64,000 bases of DNA, taken from the NCBI RefSeq assembly GCF_900637845.1, contig NZ_LR134439.1:868001-932000 (forward strand). Reading direction: 5' to 3'. This document shows, piece by piece, positions 34,302 through 42,530 of the stretch. The DNA comes from Erysipelothrix rhusiopathiae. Its GTDB lineage: Bacteria > Bacillota_I > Bacilli_A > Erysipelotrichales > Erysipelotrichaceae. Below the pieces are notes generated by a model that searched no databases, was not told the origin of the DNA, and worked only from the letters and a program-made list of their open reading frames with translations. A program made the translations under genes and the position numbers. The stretch's first letter is position 1. Each line of letters begins with the position of its first letter.

Positions 34302-34377
34302 TGGTGGAGGTTAACGGGCTCGAACCGCTGACCCTCTGCTTGTAAGGCAGATGCTCTCCCAACTGAGCTAAACCTCC
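34302..34377 (-). tRNA. tRNA-Val (anticodon TAC)
   Basis: Acceptor GGAGGTT, anticodon loop CTTACAA (TAC), T-arm GGTTCGAGCCC, encoded CCA. First gene of the cluster; identical to 37790-37865. Confidence 0.97.
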
Positions 34378-34401
34378 GAATTACTTCCTTAATGCTTTAC
34401 T

Positions 34402-34430
34402 ATATTAACAAACAAATTGAACAATGTAAA
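34402..34430 (-). promoter_or_regulatory. Promoter of the tRNA Val-Thr-Lys cluster
   Basis: Minus strand TTTACA (34430-34425), 17 nt, TAATAT (34407-34402), lying about 25 bp upstream of tRNA-Val. Confidence 0.55.
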
Positions 34431-34581
34431 GCAAATAAAGGCAAAAAACGAAATAATATGACTAATTATTCAAAACGTGATTTATTCTCCACATAATAGC
34501 TCAATAAACAACTTAAACAGACAAATCATCACCTAAGATTCAGAACAGAATGGTATAATAAAATCAAATAAGGAGATAATC

Positions 34582-36072
34582 ATGAAGAACTATATTATTA
34601 CACTTGATCAAGGAACTACAAGTTCACGCGCTATTATTTTCGATAAAGAATCTAACATCATTGCGAAAGCACAGACGGAGACAACCCAGATCTATCCAAA
34701 ACAAGGATGGGTAGAACAAGACCCTATGGAAATCTGGGCAACTCAAAGCGGTGTTCTTAATGAAGTCTTAGCTCGGGCAGGGATAGGTCCAGAGGAAATT
34801 GAGACGATTGGCATTACAAACCAACGTGAAACCACTGTCGTATGGAATAAAAATACAGGACGTCCAATTTATAATGCGATTGTCTGGCAATGTCGTCGTA
34901 CGGCATCAATTTGTGAAGATTTAAAACAACAAGGATTATCAGACTATATCAAGAAGAATACAGGATTAATTATTGACGCCTATTTTTCAGGAACAAAAGT
35001 GAAGTGGATTCTAGATCATGTTGAGGGTGCTCGAGATCAAGCAGATCGTGGCGAGTTGATGTTTGGGACTGTAGATTCATGGTTACTTTACAATCTTACA
35101 GGGGGGAAAGTTCATGCAACAGACTATACCAATGCCTCAAGAACCCTGTTATACAATATCAAGCGTTTAGAGTGGGATCAGACCATCTTAAAAGCATTGG
35201 ATATTCCAATGAACATGTTGCCAAAGGTGTTCGATAGCAGCCATTTGTATGGCTATACCAATATTCAAGGATATCAAATTCCAATCTCAAGTGTTGTCGG
35301 AGATCAACAAGCTGCTTTATTTGGTCAAACATGTTTCAATTCGGGTGATGTAAAGAATACGTATGGTACTGGATGCTTTCTGCTCATGAATACTAAAGAA
35401 CAATTTGTTGAGAGTGAGAATGGTCTTCTCACTACGATTGCGATTGGTTTAGATGGAAAGATTGAATATGCATTAGAAGGGTCGGTATTTATAGCAGGAG
35501 CTGTTATACAGTGGTTACGAGACGAACTGGGGATTATTGACGATGCTTCTGATGTAGAGTATTTCGCACAGAAAGTTCGTGATTGCGGAGGTGTCTATTT
35601 CGTTCCGGCACTTACGGGATTAGGTGCGCCCTATTGGGATATGGATGCGACCGGCACAATATTTGGATTAACACGAGGAACAAACAAAAATCATATCATT
35701 CGAGCAGCATTAGAATCCATAGCATTCCAAAGCTACGATATCATGAAAGCCATGGAGGAAGATTCTAAAATTAAAATCAAATCTTTAAAAGTAGATGGTG
35801 GCGCATCAAGCAATAATTTCTTGATGCAATTTCAAGCTGACCTTCTAGATGTGAATGTTCAACGGTCCTTTACCCCAGAGTCTACATCATTGGGTGCATG
35901 TTTCTTAGCGGGATTACAAACTGGATTTTTTAAGAATAAAGAAACACTCATTGATGTTCGTACCAAAAATACATCTTGGGATTCAAAAATTAGCGATGAT
36001 GAGCGATTTAAAAAATTAACAGAGTGGCATCGGGCAATAGAAAAAACATTAACACAAAAAAACACACAGTAG
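34582..36072 (+). CDS. glpK: Glycerol kinase
   Basis: 496 residues, the usual length. FGGY-family motifs: [14 protein letters not shown] at the start, [43 protein letters not shown], and the C-terminal [19 protein letters not shown]. It phosphorylates glycerol to glycerol-3-phosphate. No glycerol facilitator (GlpF) or G3P oxidase is adjacent. No cre site is visible in the 200-bp upstream gap, and the conserved HPr phosphorylation histidine segment cannot be judged with confidence. Start is ATG behind AAGGAG; a terminator overlaps the stop. Confidence 0.97.
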   Translation: MKNYIITLDQGTTSSRAIIFDKESNIIAKAQTETTQIYPKQGWVEQDPMEIWATQSGVLNEVLARAGIGPEEIETIGITNQRETTVVWNKNTGRPIYNAIVWQCRRTASICEDLKQQGLSDYIKKNTGLIIDAYFSGTKVKWILDHVEGARDQADRGELMFGTVDSWLLYNLTGGKVHATDYTNASRTLLYNIKRLEWDQTILKALDIPMNMLPKVFDSSHLYGYTNIQGYQIPISSVVGDQQAALFGQTCFNSGDVKNTYGTGCFLLMNTKEQFVESENGLLTTIAIGLDGKIEYALEGSVFIAGAVIQWLRDELGIIDDASDVEYFAQKVRDCGGVYFVPALTGLGAPYWDMDATGTIFGLTRGTNKNHIIRAALESIAFQSYDIMKAMEEDSKIKIKSLKVDGGASSNNFLMQFQADLLDVNVQRSFTPESTSLGACFLAGLQTGFFKNKETLIDVRTKNTSWDSKISDDERFKKLTEWHRAIEKTLTQKNTQ

Positions 36073-36090
36073 AACTACGTGTGTTTTTTT
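36061..36090 (+). terminator. Terminator of glpK
   Basis: AACACAC-GTAG / CTAC-GTGTGTT stem, followed by T5; it spans the stop codon. Confidence 0.85.
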
Positions 36091-36120
36091 AGGGTTCTTG
36101 TTAATCACCCAGGAAATATT

Positions 36121-36948
36121 TTATAACATAATTTTAAAACTAAAGTAATGATCTTGTTCTCTAAATCCATTCGCAGTTGCGGCGGCAAGGGCGATAGCAT
36201 TTTCTGTATCTACAAAGAATAGAATTTCCTCAATTCCTTGATCGGCACAATAACGTACAGTTCGATTTAAAAATTCATAAGCTGATTCCATACTTGAATA
36301 GAAAGAAAACACTTCGGCATAAACACGATTATATTTTTTGAGCGTGATCGACCCGACCACGGATTGATTACTCATCTCGAGAAAAATCAACCATGGTTTT
36401 TTATTTCTGAATATTTTATCAGCAGACCAAAAAATATCGGGATTTACTTGGTCATGATGATGTTTAAAACGTTGTTCATTCGATTCAAGGAGTGGTTCCA
36501 TGTGGAGTGTAGCACACTTTAGTTTTGGAATACGCTCCACATCCAAGAGCATAACAGTACAATCATCAATTAATACTGCATCGAAGTCATCGTAAGTTTC
36601 AAGAGCCGTTTGATTTGAAATGGGAAAACCACAAAGTAACTGATAGTTAGGGAAAGCACGTTTTAAATATTCCACAAAAGAGCGTAGAACTTCATGAAAG
36701 TCATCTGAAGCGTAAATACCTGCAACGGTCTGCATGATGCAATCATCTTCAGCAATCATAAATGCCCCAAAACCTACAATCTCGTTATTTTCGTTATACT
36801 TAGCGAGACAAAGCGATTTTTTTATTATTTTTGAAAACTCTGATTTAGTTTTATACCTTGGAAATGATTGAGTTAATGGATTTGATTGATGAGACCAAGC
36901 ATAATCCATTGCTTCTTCCAAATCCATAGCATCACATGTACGTATCAT
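36121..36948 (-). CDS. GNAT-like N-acetyltransferase, probably two tandem domains
   Basis: 275 residues. Both halves show the alternating strand/helix order of GNAT folds: the N-half has YNENNEIVGFGAFMIAEDDCIMQTVAGIY, and the C-half has WLIFLEMSNQSVVGSITLKKYNRVYAEVFSFYSS and ALAAATANGFREQDHYFSFKI (the last resembles the typical C-terminal FR..D.Y.F pattern). The acetyl-CoA loop (Q/RxxGxG/A) is not well formed, so it may bind another acyl group. The ATG follows AAGGAGA. Substrate unknown; it is monocistronic between glpK and the tRNA cluster. Confidence 0.65.
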   Translation of the reverse strand: MIRTCDAMDLEEAMDYAWSHQSNPLTQSFPRYKTKSEFSKIIKKSLCLAKYNENNEIVGFGAFMIAEDDCIMQTVAGIYASDDFHEVLRSFVEYLKRAFPNYQLLCGFPISNQTALETYDDFDAVLIDDCTVMLLDVERIPKLKCATLHMEPLLESNEQRFKHHHDQVNPDIFWSADKIFRNKKPWLIFLEMSNQSVVGSITLKKYNRVYAEVFSFYSSMESAYEFLNRTVRYCADQGIEEILFFVDTENAIALAAATANGFREQDHYFSFKIML

Positions 36949-36998
36949 ATAAATCTCCTTTCGATTATTATAACTTGGAAGTGACTGAATATAAAGGC

Positions 36999-37027
36999 AA
37001 AAAAAGCAGAATAAAAATTCTGCTTTT
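36999..37027. terminator. Hairpin in the gap before the second tRNA cluster
   Basis: AAAAGCAGAAT / ATTCTGCTTTT stem with a 4-nt loop, A/T-rich on both sides, in the 240-bp gap between the GNAT-like start and tRNA-Gly. No gene is seen in this gap. Confidence 0.5.
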
Positions 37028-37156
37028 GCTTTCGATCACATATCTTGAGCACTTTTATAATAACGAGTGTGATATACGAAGTCAATCAGTTATAGAATCA
37101 GAGCAATTCTTTGAGGATAATAATACAAAACAGACCAAAAACTCTTGAAAAACAGC

Positions 37157-37181
37157 AAAAAAAAACCGATCAATCGGTTGA
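37157..37181 (-). terminator. Terminator of the second tRNA cluster
   Basis: Minus-strand stem AACCGAT / ATCGGTT followed by a T9 run, 12 nt past the last tRNA. Confidence 0.75.
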
Positions 37182-37192
37182 ATTAAATATAT

Positions 37193-37266
37193 TGGAGCGG
37201 GTGAGGAGAATCGAACTCCCGTAGCCAGCTTGGAAGGCTGGAGTTTTACCATTAAACTACACCCGC
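37193..37266 (-). tRNA. tRNA-Gly (anticodon TCC), copy 1
   Basis: Acceptor GCGGGTG, anticodon loop CTTCCAA (TCC), T-arm AGTTCGATTCT, encoded CCA. Identical to 37444-37517; a 177-nt gap with a GATCGTA hairpin lies between them. Confidence 0.97.
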
Positions 37267-37443
37267 AAGGTTTGCTTGCTTAATTATTCTAACAAATCTT
37301 CTGGAGATTGTAAATATGAGATTAAAAAAATATACTTTTTTTATTGAAGTAGACATTGACTGTGATTTGTATCGAAAACCAATGCAATCAACAAAGAACA
37401 AATTAAAAAGATCGTAATATACGATCCTCAGTTTATATTTAAT

Positions 37444-37517
37444 TGGAGCGGGTGAGGAGAATCGAACTCCCGTAGCCAGCTTGGAAGGCTGGAGTTTTAC
37501 CATTAAACTACACCCGC
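37444..37517 (-). tRNA. tRNA-Gly (anticodon TCC), copy 2
   Basis: Same sequence as the copy at 37193-37266, including CCA. It is separated from tRNA-Lys by 8 nt. Confidence 0.97.
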
Positions 37518-37525
37518 ATTTTGAA

Positions 37526-37601
37526 TGGTGTCTCGTGTAGGACTCGAACCTACGACCCACTGATTAAAAGTCAGTTGCTCTACCACCTGAGCTAACGAGA
37601 C
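37526..37601 (-). tRNA. tRNA-Lys (anticodon TTT), second copy
   Basis: Identical in sequence to the tRNA-Lys at 34116-34191. Confidence 0.97.
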
Positions 37602-37608
37602 AAAAGAA

Positions 37609-37692
37609 TGGTGGGGAGAGGCGGATTCGAACCGCCGAACCCTAAGGAGATGATTTACAGTCACCCGCGTTTAGCCACTTCGCTATCTCCCC
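37609..37692 (-). tRNA. tRNA-Tyr (anticodon GTA)
   Basis: 84 nt with a long variable arm. Acceptor GGGGAGA, anticodon loop CTGTAAA (GTA), T-arm GGTTCGAATCC, encoded CCA. It has no counterpart in the first cluster and sits between Lys and Thr. Confidence 0.96.
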
Positions 37693-37706
37693 ATTCTTAT
37701 TCAAAA

Positions 37707-37782
37707 TGGTGCCGACTAGAGGACTTGAACCCCCAACCTACTGATTACAAATCAGTTGCTCTACCAATTGAGCTAAGTCGGC
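37707..37782 (-). tRNA. tRNA-Thr (anticodon TGT), second copy
   Basis: Identical in sequence to the tRNA-Thr at 34196-34271. Confidence 0.97.
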
Positions 37783-37789
37783 ATATATA

Positions 37790-37865
37790 TGGTGGAGGTT
37801 AACGGGCTCGAACCGCTGACCCTCTGCTTGTAAGGCAGATGCTCTCCCAACTGAGCTAAACCTCC
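37790..37865 (-). tRNA. tRNA-Val (anticodon TAC), second copy
   Basis: Identical in sequence to the tRNA-Val at 34302-34377. First gene of a Val-Thr-Tyr-Lys-Gly-Gly operon. Confidence 0.97.
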
Positions 37866-37904
37866 AGGTCTGTTGCGTTTGCTTGTATTCCTTAACGCCT
37901 TAAT

Positions 37905-37934
37905 AATATACCATACGCTTCTTGATATAGTCAA
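37905..37934 (-). promoter_or_regulatory. Promoter of the second tRNA cluster
   Basis: Minus strand TTGACT (37934-37929), 18 nt, TATATT (37910-37905), about 40 bp upstream of tRNA-Val. Confidence 0.65.
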
Positions 37935-38070
37935 CACTAAAAGTCGATTTATTTCAATTATTTCGATAAAGTTTTAGCGAAACGATAAAAGGTTCTTTAA
38001 AAGGTACAATAAGCCCGTTTTAATGCATTATTAAGCTAATTTTATGTAATATTTTAATTCAATCCTTTTC

Positions 38071-38101
38071 AAAAAATAAAAGAACACTCCGAAGAGTGTC
38101 C
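38071..38101 (-). terminator. Terminator of pta
   Basis: Minus-strand ACACTC / GAGTGT stem with a short loop followed by a T6 run. Confidence 0.75.
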
Positions 38102-38105
38102 AATA

Positions 38106-39086
38106 TTATTTAATTAAAGTTTGTGCAGCTGTAATAATTGCAAGTTTATAAACGTCTTCTTCAACACAACCACGTGATAAATCTGATACAGGTTTGTTAA
38201 GTCCTTGAAGAATTGGTCCAATCGCTTCATATCCACCAAGACGTTGAGCAATCTTATAACCAATGTTACCTGATTGTAAATCCGGGAAAATAAAGACACG
38301 TGCATTACCTGCAACATTTGACTCAGGAGCTTTTAATTGAGCTACTGTAGGTACAAATGAAGCATCAAATTGTAGTTCACCATCAATTTGATATTCAGGA
38401 GCAAGTTCTTGAGCGATTCGTGTTGCTTCAACAACTTTATCAACTTCGTCGCTCTTTGCAGAACCTTTAGTTGAGAAACTTAATAACGAAACAATTGGAT
38501 CGATATCAAAGAGCTCAGCTGTTTTTGCACTTTCAACAGCAATTTCTGCTAATTCTTGTGAATTAGGGTTGATGTTAATTGCGCAATCTGAGAATAAGTA
38601 TGACTCATGACGTTTGAAAATAATAAATGCGCCACTTGTACGGCTTACACCAGGTTTTGTTTTAATAATTTGTAATGCTGGACGAACCGTATCACCTGTT
38701 GAGTGAATAGCACCACTCACCATAGCATCCGCATCACCCATATATGTTAACATTGTTCCAAAATAGTTTACATTTTTAATCCACTCGTAAGCATCTTCTT
38801 TAGCTAATTTACCTTTACGACGTTCCACAAGGGCATCAACCATTGCTTCTTTTTTGTCTTCAGGATAAGTTTCTGGATCGATAATCTCTACTTTATCCAT
38901 CAAGAAACCTAAATCTTGTGCTGACGATAAAATTACTTCTTTATTACCTAAGATGATTGGATGACACAGTCCATCAGCTGCTAAACGTACTGCAGCACCA
39001 ATAATACGTGCATCAATACCTTCTGGAAAAACAACTTTAATATCTTTCCCGGAAATCTTTTCTTTTAAACCTTCAAATAAATCCAT
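38106..39086 (-). CDS. pta: Phosphate acetyltransferase
   Basis: 326 residues, the usual length of the compact Pta. Conserved segments include FPEGIDARIIGAAVRL, GAIHSTGDTVRPALQII, SGAFIIFKRHESYLFSDCAININP, LSFSTKGSAKSDEVDKV, DGELQFDASFVP, and ANVFIFPDLQ-like ARVFIFPDLQSGNIGYKI. It interconverts acetyl-CoA and acetyl phosphate; with acetate kinase (not in this window) it yields ATP in fermentation. ATG follows GGAGGTAAAC. Confidence 0.96.
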   Translation of the reverse strand: MDLFEGLKEKISGKDIKVVFPEGIDARIIGAAVRLAADGLCHPIILGNKEVILSSAQDLGFLMDKVEIIDPETYPEDKKEAMVDALVERRKGKLAKEDAYEWIKNVNYFGTMLTYMGDADAMVSGAIHSTGDTVRPALQIIKTKPGVSRTSGAFIIFKRHESYLFSDCAININPNSQELAEIAVESAKTAELFDIDPIVSLLSFSTKGSAKSDEVDKVVEATRIAQELAPEYQIDGELQFDASFVPTVAQLKAPESNVAGNARVFIFPDLQSGNIGYKIAQRLGGYEAIGPILQGLNKPVSDLSRGCVEEDVYKLAIITAAQTLIK

Positions 39087-39179
39087 TTGTAAGTTTACCT
39101 CCTATATACATTTACTTATTATACACCAAATGTTCACGAGTAAAAGAAAATGGCTTAAAAAGAAATCAAAAAGAACAAT

Positions 39180-40007
39180 TTATACAATTAGTAAATAAGC
39201 TAAAAGAAGATCATCCAAATGACGGAGAGACAAACCGGTTAACTCATTAAACTTATCGATACGATAATTAAGCGTGTTTCGATGGATAAATAAAGCTTGC
39301 GCAGATGAAGTTACATTACCTTCATGATTCCACATGCATGTAATGGTTTCGACCATATCATCCTGAGACAAAATGAGTTGTCGAATGGATGATCCAATCG
39401 AGCTTGATCGGATTTTTGGCGTCACGTATGCTTTTAAATAAGTATTTGCAAAGTTGTTAATACGTGTTGGATAACCAGATTTATGAAATAAGAATGTTTC
39501 TTCTTTAAACAAAGAAATCAGATCATCATGAATCATACGGTCGGCTCCTATATATAAGGAAGTGTTTGTAGAAAAATCATCATCAAGTGCAGCAATAAAA
39601 CCCTCGAGTGATTCGATATCATAATTGCGTGAATCTAAGACAATGATACCGGAATGATTATTAATATAGAAAGCATCAAGGGGTGCAGTAAAGAAGTGTT
39701 GGAATGTTTTTAACCATAAGTCATGATTTTGGTTTAAATATTTCACGTGGAAATGAACGAAATGGTAGAGTTTGTTGGAAGTATTATTTAATGCTTCTCC
39801 ATTGATAAGGTGTTGATACCAAATAGATTTTTGATCTTCTTCTTTAAACATTAAAGATAGTAAATCTTTCTCTGTTTTATTTAGGAGTGAGGTGTTAATC
39901 ATAAAATATTGATGCCCATCATGAAGTACAAACTCATTTTCAGAGGCATTATTAATTTGGCTCATACGAGCACTTGGGTAGAGTTTTTGTAAGTCGTTAA
40001 ATGTCAT
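39180..40007 (-). CDS. PucR/CdaR-type helix-turn-helix regulator
   Basis: 275 residues from ATG 40007 behind AAGGAG. The C-terminal about 60 residues are a PucR-family helix-turn-helix (VTSSAQALFIHRNTLNYRIDKF, then LTGLSLRHLDDLLLAYLL). The N-terminal 200 residues form a sensor region of unknown type, with no recognised PucR/GGDEF-like domain. It diverges from the MsmK-type ATPase gene across a 96-bp gap, which suggests local control of that gene; the ligand is unknown. Confidence 0.75.
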   Translation of the reverse strand: MTFNDLQKLYPSARMSQINNASENEFVLHDGHQYFMINTSLLNKTEKDLLSLMFKEEDQKSIWYQHLINGEALNNTSNKLYHFVHFHVKYLNQNHDLWLKTFQHFFTAPLDAFYINNHSGIIVLDSRNYDIESLEGFIAALDDDFSTNTSLYIGADRMIHDDLISLFKEETFLFHKSGYPTRINNFANTYLKAYVTPKIRSSSIGSSIRQLILSQDDMVETITCMWNHEGNVTSSAQALFIHRNTLNYRIDKFNELTGLSLRHLDDLLLAYLLIV

Positions 40008-40103
40008 ATGGTCTCCTTGCACAATTTCTTTGGTCAATAATACTATATCATATTTGTAACCGCTTTATTATAATGGGATTAAGAAAGTAAAGGGGATAAT
40101 TTA

Positions 40104-41207
40104 ATGGCAAATATTAGCTTAAAGAGTATTTATAAACGTTATGATAAAAATGATCATGATACGGTAGTGGATTTTAATCTAGAAATTCAAGATCAAGAAT
40201 TTATTGTGTTTGTTGGTCCATCAGGATGTGGTAAATCAACAACATTAAGAATGATTGCAGGTTTAGAAGATATTACTTCTGGTGAATTGTGGATTGGTGA
40301 TCGTTTGGTAAATGATGTCGAACCAAAAGATCGTGATATTGCGATGGTTTTCCAAAACTACGCTTTATATCCTCATATGACAGTATATGATAATATGGCA
40401 TTTGGTCTTAAGATTCGTAAGACGCCGAAAGATGAGATTGATAAGGCTGTAAAGAATGCAGCAGAGATTTTAGGTTTAGACACATATTTAGATCGTAAAC
40501 CAGCGGCTTTATCTGGTGGTGAACGTCAACGTGTTGCACTTGGACGTGCGATTGTTCGTGATGCAGAAGTATTCTTAATGGATGAGCCTTTAAGTAACTT
40601 GGATGCCAAACTCCGTGTTGCGATGCGTGCAGAAATCACAAAACTACATCAACGTCTTAAAACAACAACAATCTATGTTACCCATGACCAAACGGAAGCG
40701 ATGACAATGGCAGACCGTATTGTAATTATGAAAAAAGGAATTGTCCAACAAATCGGAACACCTAAAGAAGTTTATAATTCACCAAATAATGTATTCGTAG
40801 CTGGATTTATTGGTTCACCAGCAATGAACTTCTTTAACGGACGTATTGAAAATGGACGCTTTATCGCAAGTGAAAATCTTAATGTTCCAATCCCAGAAGG
40901 AAAATATAAAGTACTTCAAGATAATGGGTATGAAGGAAAAGAAGTTATTTTTGGAATCCGTCCAGAAGATATTCATGATGAGCCACTTGTTTTAGATTCA
41001 CAACCAGAATCGATTGTGAAAGCACTGATATCCGTATCCGAGTTATTAGGGGCTGAAACAATGGTTCATGCTTCAATTGATGGCCAAGACTTTATTTCCC
41101 GTCTCGGTGTTAATGAAGCATATAGTTCAGGTCAAGAAGTCGAACTTTCAATGAACTTAAGTAAAGGTCACTTCTTCGATATCGATTCAGAAAATATTAT
41201 CAAGTAG
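40104..41207 (+). CDS. MsmK/UgpC-type carbohydrate ABC transporter ATPase
   Basis: 367 residues. Walker [11 protein letters not shown]-loop [18 protein letters not shown], signature LSGGERQR, Walker [19 protein letters not shown]-loop THDQTEAM, then a C-terminal TOBE/OB regulatory domain (about 240-367). This is the multi-sugar type (MalK/MsmK), which can serve several sugar importers. No binding protein or permease is adjacent, so it is probably a shared ATPase used by transporters elsewhere. The divergent PucR-type gene may regulate it. Terminator follows at 41216. Confidence 0.93.
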   Translation: MANISLKSIYKRYDKNDHDTVVDFNLEIQDQEFIVFVGPSGCGKSTTLRMIAGLEDITSGELWIGDRLVNDVEPKDRDIAMVFQNYALYPHMTVYDNMAFGLKIRKTPKDEIDKAVKNAAEILGLDTYLDRKPAALSGGERQRVALGRAIVRDAEVFLMDEPLSNLDAKLRVAMRAEITKLHQRLKTTTIYVTHDQTEAMTMADRIVIMKKGIVQQIGTPKEVYNSPNNVFVAGFIGSPAMNFFNGRIENGRFIASENLNVPIPEGKYKVLQDNGYEGKEVIFGIRPEDIHDEPLVLDSQPESIVKALISVSELLGAETMVHASIDGQDFISRLGVNEAYSSGQEVELSMNLSKGHFFDIDSENIIK

Positions 41208-41215
41208 GTTTTATT

Positions 41216-41238
41216 AAAGGAGACACAGTCTCCTTTTT
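41216..41238 (+). terminator. Terminator of the ABC ATPase gene
   Basis: AAAGGAGAC / GTCTCCTTT with a 3-nt loop and T run. Confidence 0.85.
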
Positions 41239-41260
41239 CCCATATATATAAGGAGAAACT

Positions 41261-41563
41261 ATGAAAGAGTATAAAAATATTATCTATATAGCATTGGGTT
41301 TAATTCTTTCTGCAATTACTTACGGATTAAGCTTTATTTTACCTTTCGATTTTTATGCGATGTTAGAATTTTTGGCGTCGTTAGTTTTATTAGGGATTGT
41401 GCTGGTTGGACTTGGTAATGTGATTATTGGGAGTAAAGAGAAGAAAAATCCAAATAGTAATCATAAAAAGCAACGCCAAGAGTTAATAAGTGTTTCAACA
41501 GATATGTTTTTTATCGTATTACCAATGTTGGTTCTTATTGTATATAATTATGTAGTACGATAA
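41261..41563 (+). CDS. Small three-span membrane protein, unknown
   Basis: 100 residues with hydrophobic segments at about 7-27, 33-55 and 78-97 and a basic loop (GSKEKKNPNSNHKKQRQ) at 57-75. The ATG follows AAGGAGA. It is separated from the ATPase by a terminator, so it has its own or read-through expression. I do not recognise the family and see no motif suggesting a substrate. Confidence 0.6.
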   Translation: MKEYKNIIYIALGLILSAITYGLSFILPFDFYAMLEFLASLVLLGIVLVGLGNVIIGSKEKKNPNSNHKKQRQELISVSTDMFFIVLPMLVLIVYNYVVR

Positions 41564-41660
41564 TATGCAGTTATTTGGGCGATGATTCGTGAACGAAAAT
41601 CACATTTAGAATTGAATATTTGAAAGAATGATAATTATGCAAAAAAATGCATTTTACCCC

Positions 41661-41688
41661 TTGCATTGCCTACGTGTTATGCTATAAT
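41661..41688 (+). promoter_or_regulatory. Promoter of tRNA-Gln
   Basis: TTGCAT (41661-41666), 16 nt, TATAAT (41683-41688), ending 23 nt before the tRNA. Confidence 0.75.
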
Positions 41689-41711
41689 AAACAAGCAAAC
41701 ACGAAAGATAT

Positions 41712-41786
41712 TGGGCCATAGCCAAGCGGTAAGGCATCACACTTTGACTGTGACATTCCCTGGTTCGATCCCAGGTGGCCCAGCCA
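41712..41786 (+). tRNA. tRNA-Gln (anticodon TTG)
   Basis: Acceptor TGGGCCA / TGGCCCA, anticodon loop CTTTGAC (TTG), T-arm GGTTCGATCCC, encoded CCA. It has its own promoter and is transcribed singly. Confidence 0.97.
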
Positions 41787-41861
41787 ATATGATAATCAAA
41801 CAAACAATTTTATTGTTTGTTTTTTTTTCTTTATTAAGACGTATGATCCTTTAAATCAAGT

Positions 41862-42204
41862 GTAAAGTATAAATCTTCTTGTATGCTTTCGTTTAATATT
41901 ACCCATGTTGTTCATAATGATGAGTTATTTATCAATACATAAGAAGGATGATATTTTCAAATTGTCTTTTAGAGAAGGGTGTGGAAGGGTAGGCAATTTA
42001 GAATTGTGTTTTTAGAAATCAAATTATATCTAATATGTAGTAAATGTTAATTATATAGATGGATTCATATAAATCGATTGAATGAGATAAAACACATAGA
42101 GTTAGATTATAGCAGGCGGTGTCTAATGGATTCGATTACATCGTAAGCAAATAACTAAATTGTTTTAAATCTGTAATAATACGTTTACTATTAAAATTAA
42201 GTTG
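41862..42204. other. Long AT-rich stretch without a recognisable gene
   Basis: Between tRNA-Gln and the decayed LPXTG tail there is no ORF with a ribosome-binding site, no clear repeat and no RNA structure I can identify. Frequent stops in all frames suggest degraded sequence. Confidence 0.5.
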
Positions 42205-42340
42205 TGTCCGGGACGGAAAGTAATATACAACAAATATCACCAAATAAGGGAGTAAATTTTTGTGGTTTTTTCTTTGATTAGGATTGGGTATGGCAGGATT
42301 AGAAGTATTAAGAAAACAAACAAAAAATAAATTGGGTTAA
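42205..42340 (+). pseudogene. Decayed 3' end of an LPXTG surface protein gene
   Basis: The 20 codons 42278-42337 followed by TAA read LGLGMAGLEVLRKQTKNKLG, the shape of a sorting-signal tail (hydrophobic span plus basic end). Upstream, 42208-42222 reads CCGGGACGGAAAGTA, which with two small indels matches codons for PGTGES followed by N; the intact neighbour has LPQTGVSESN at the same position. A terminator follows at 42347. Both elements are out of frame with each other, so this is probably a frameshifted remnant of a related surface protein. Chance similarity cannot be excluded. Confidence 0.4.
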
Positions 42341-42346
42341 CGAATG

Positions 42347-42384
42347 AAAGATGAGTATTATTACGCACAAATACTCATCTTTTT
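42347..42384 (+). terminator. Terminator after the decayed LPXTG tail
   Basis: AAAGATGAGTATT / AATACTCATCTTT stem, loop about 10 nt, T run. It is a strong terminator with no intact gene in front of it, in keeping with a decayed gene upstream. Confidence 0.75.
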
Positions 42385-42530
42385 GTTATTTTTCAACCAT
42401 ATTGGAAGAATATATGCGTGTGTTATATTTCATAAACTATATATTATTTATAACATTAAGATGTAGATTAGTGACATCTTAAATTTTTTTGAAGAAGATG
42501 AAAATATAATGAATGCATGGAGGTAAGGGT

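Noticed and set aside
36936-37148. 70-codon ORF upstream of the GNAT gene
   Set aside because: It starts inside the GNAT start region, has a low-complexity lysine/asparagine-rich end and covers a hairpin. I found no supporting ribosome-binding site.
37252-37560. 102-codon minus-strand ORF across tRNA genes
   Set aside because: It reads through two tRNA-Gly genes and tRNA-Lys; tRNA homology explains the sequence.
37608-37802. Plus-strand ORF across tRNA-Tyr, Thr and Val
   Set aside because: It is the antisense of confirmed tRNA genes.
38106-39086. Phosphotransbutyrylase instead of Pta
   Set aside because: Length and the GAIHSTGDTVRPALQII and SFSTKGSAKSDEVDKV motifs fit phosphate acetyltransferase better.
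41666-41854. 62-codon ORF over tRNA-Gln
   Set aside because: The tRNA and its promoter explain this sequence; there is no ribosome-binding site.
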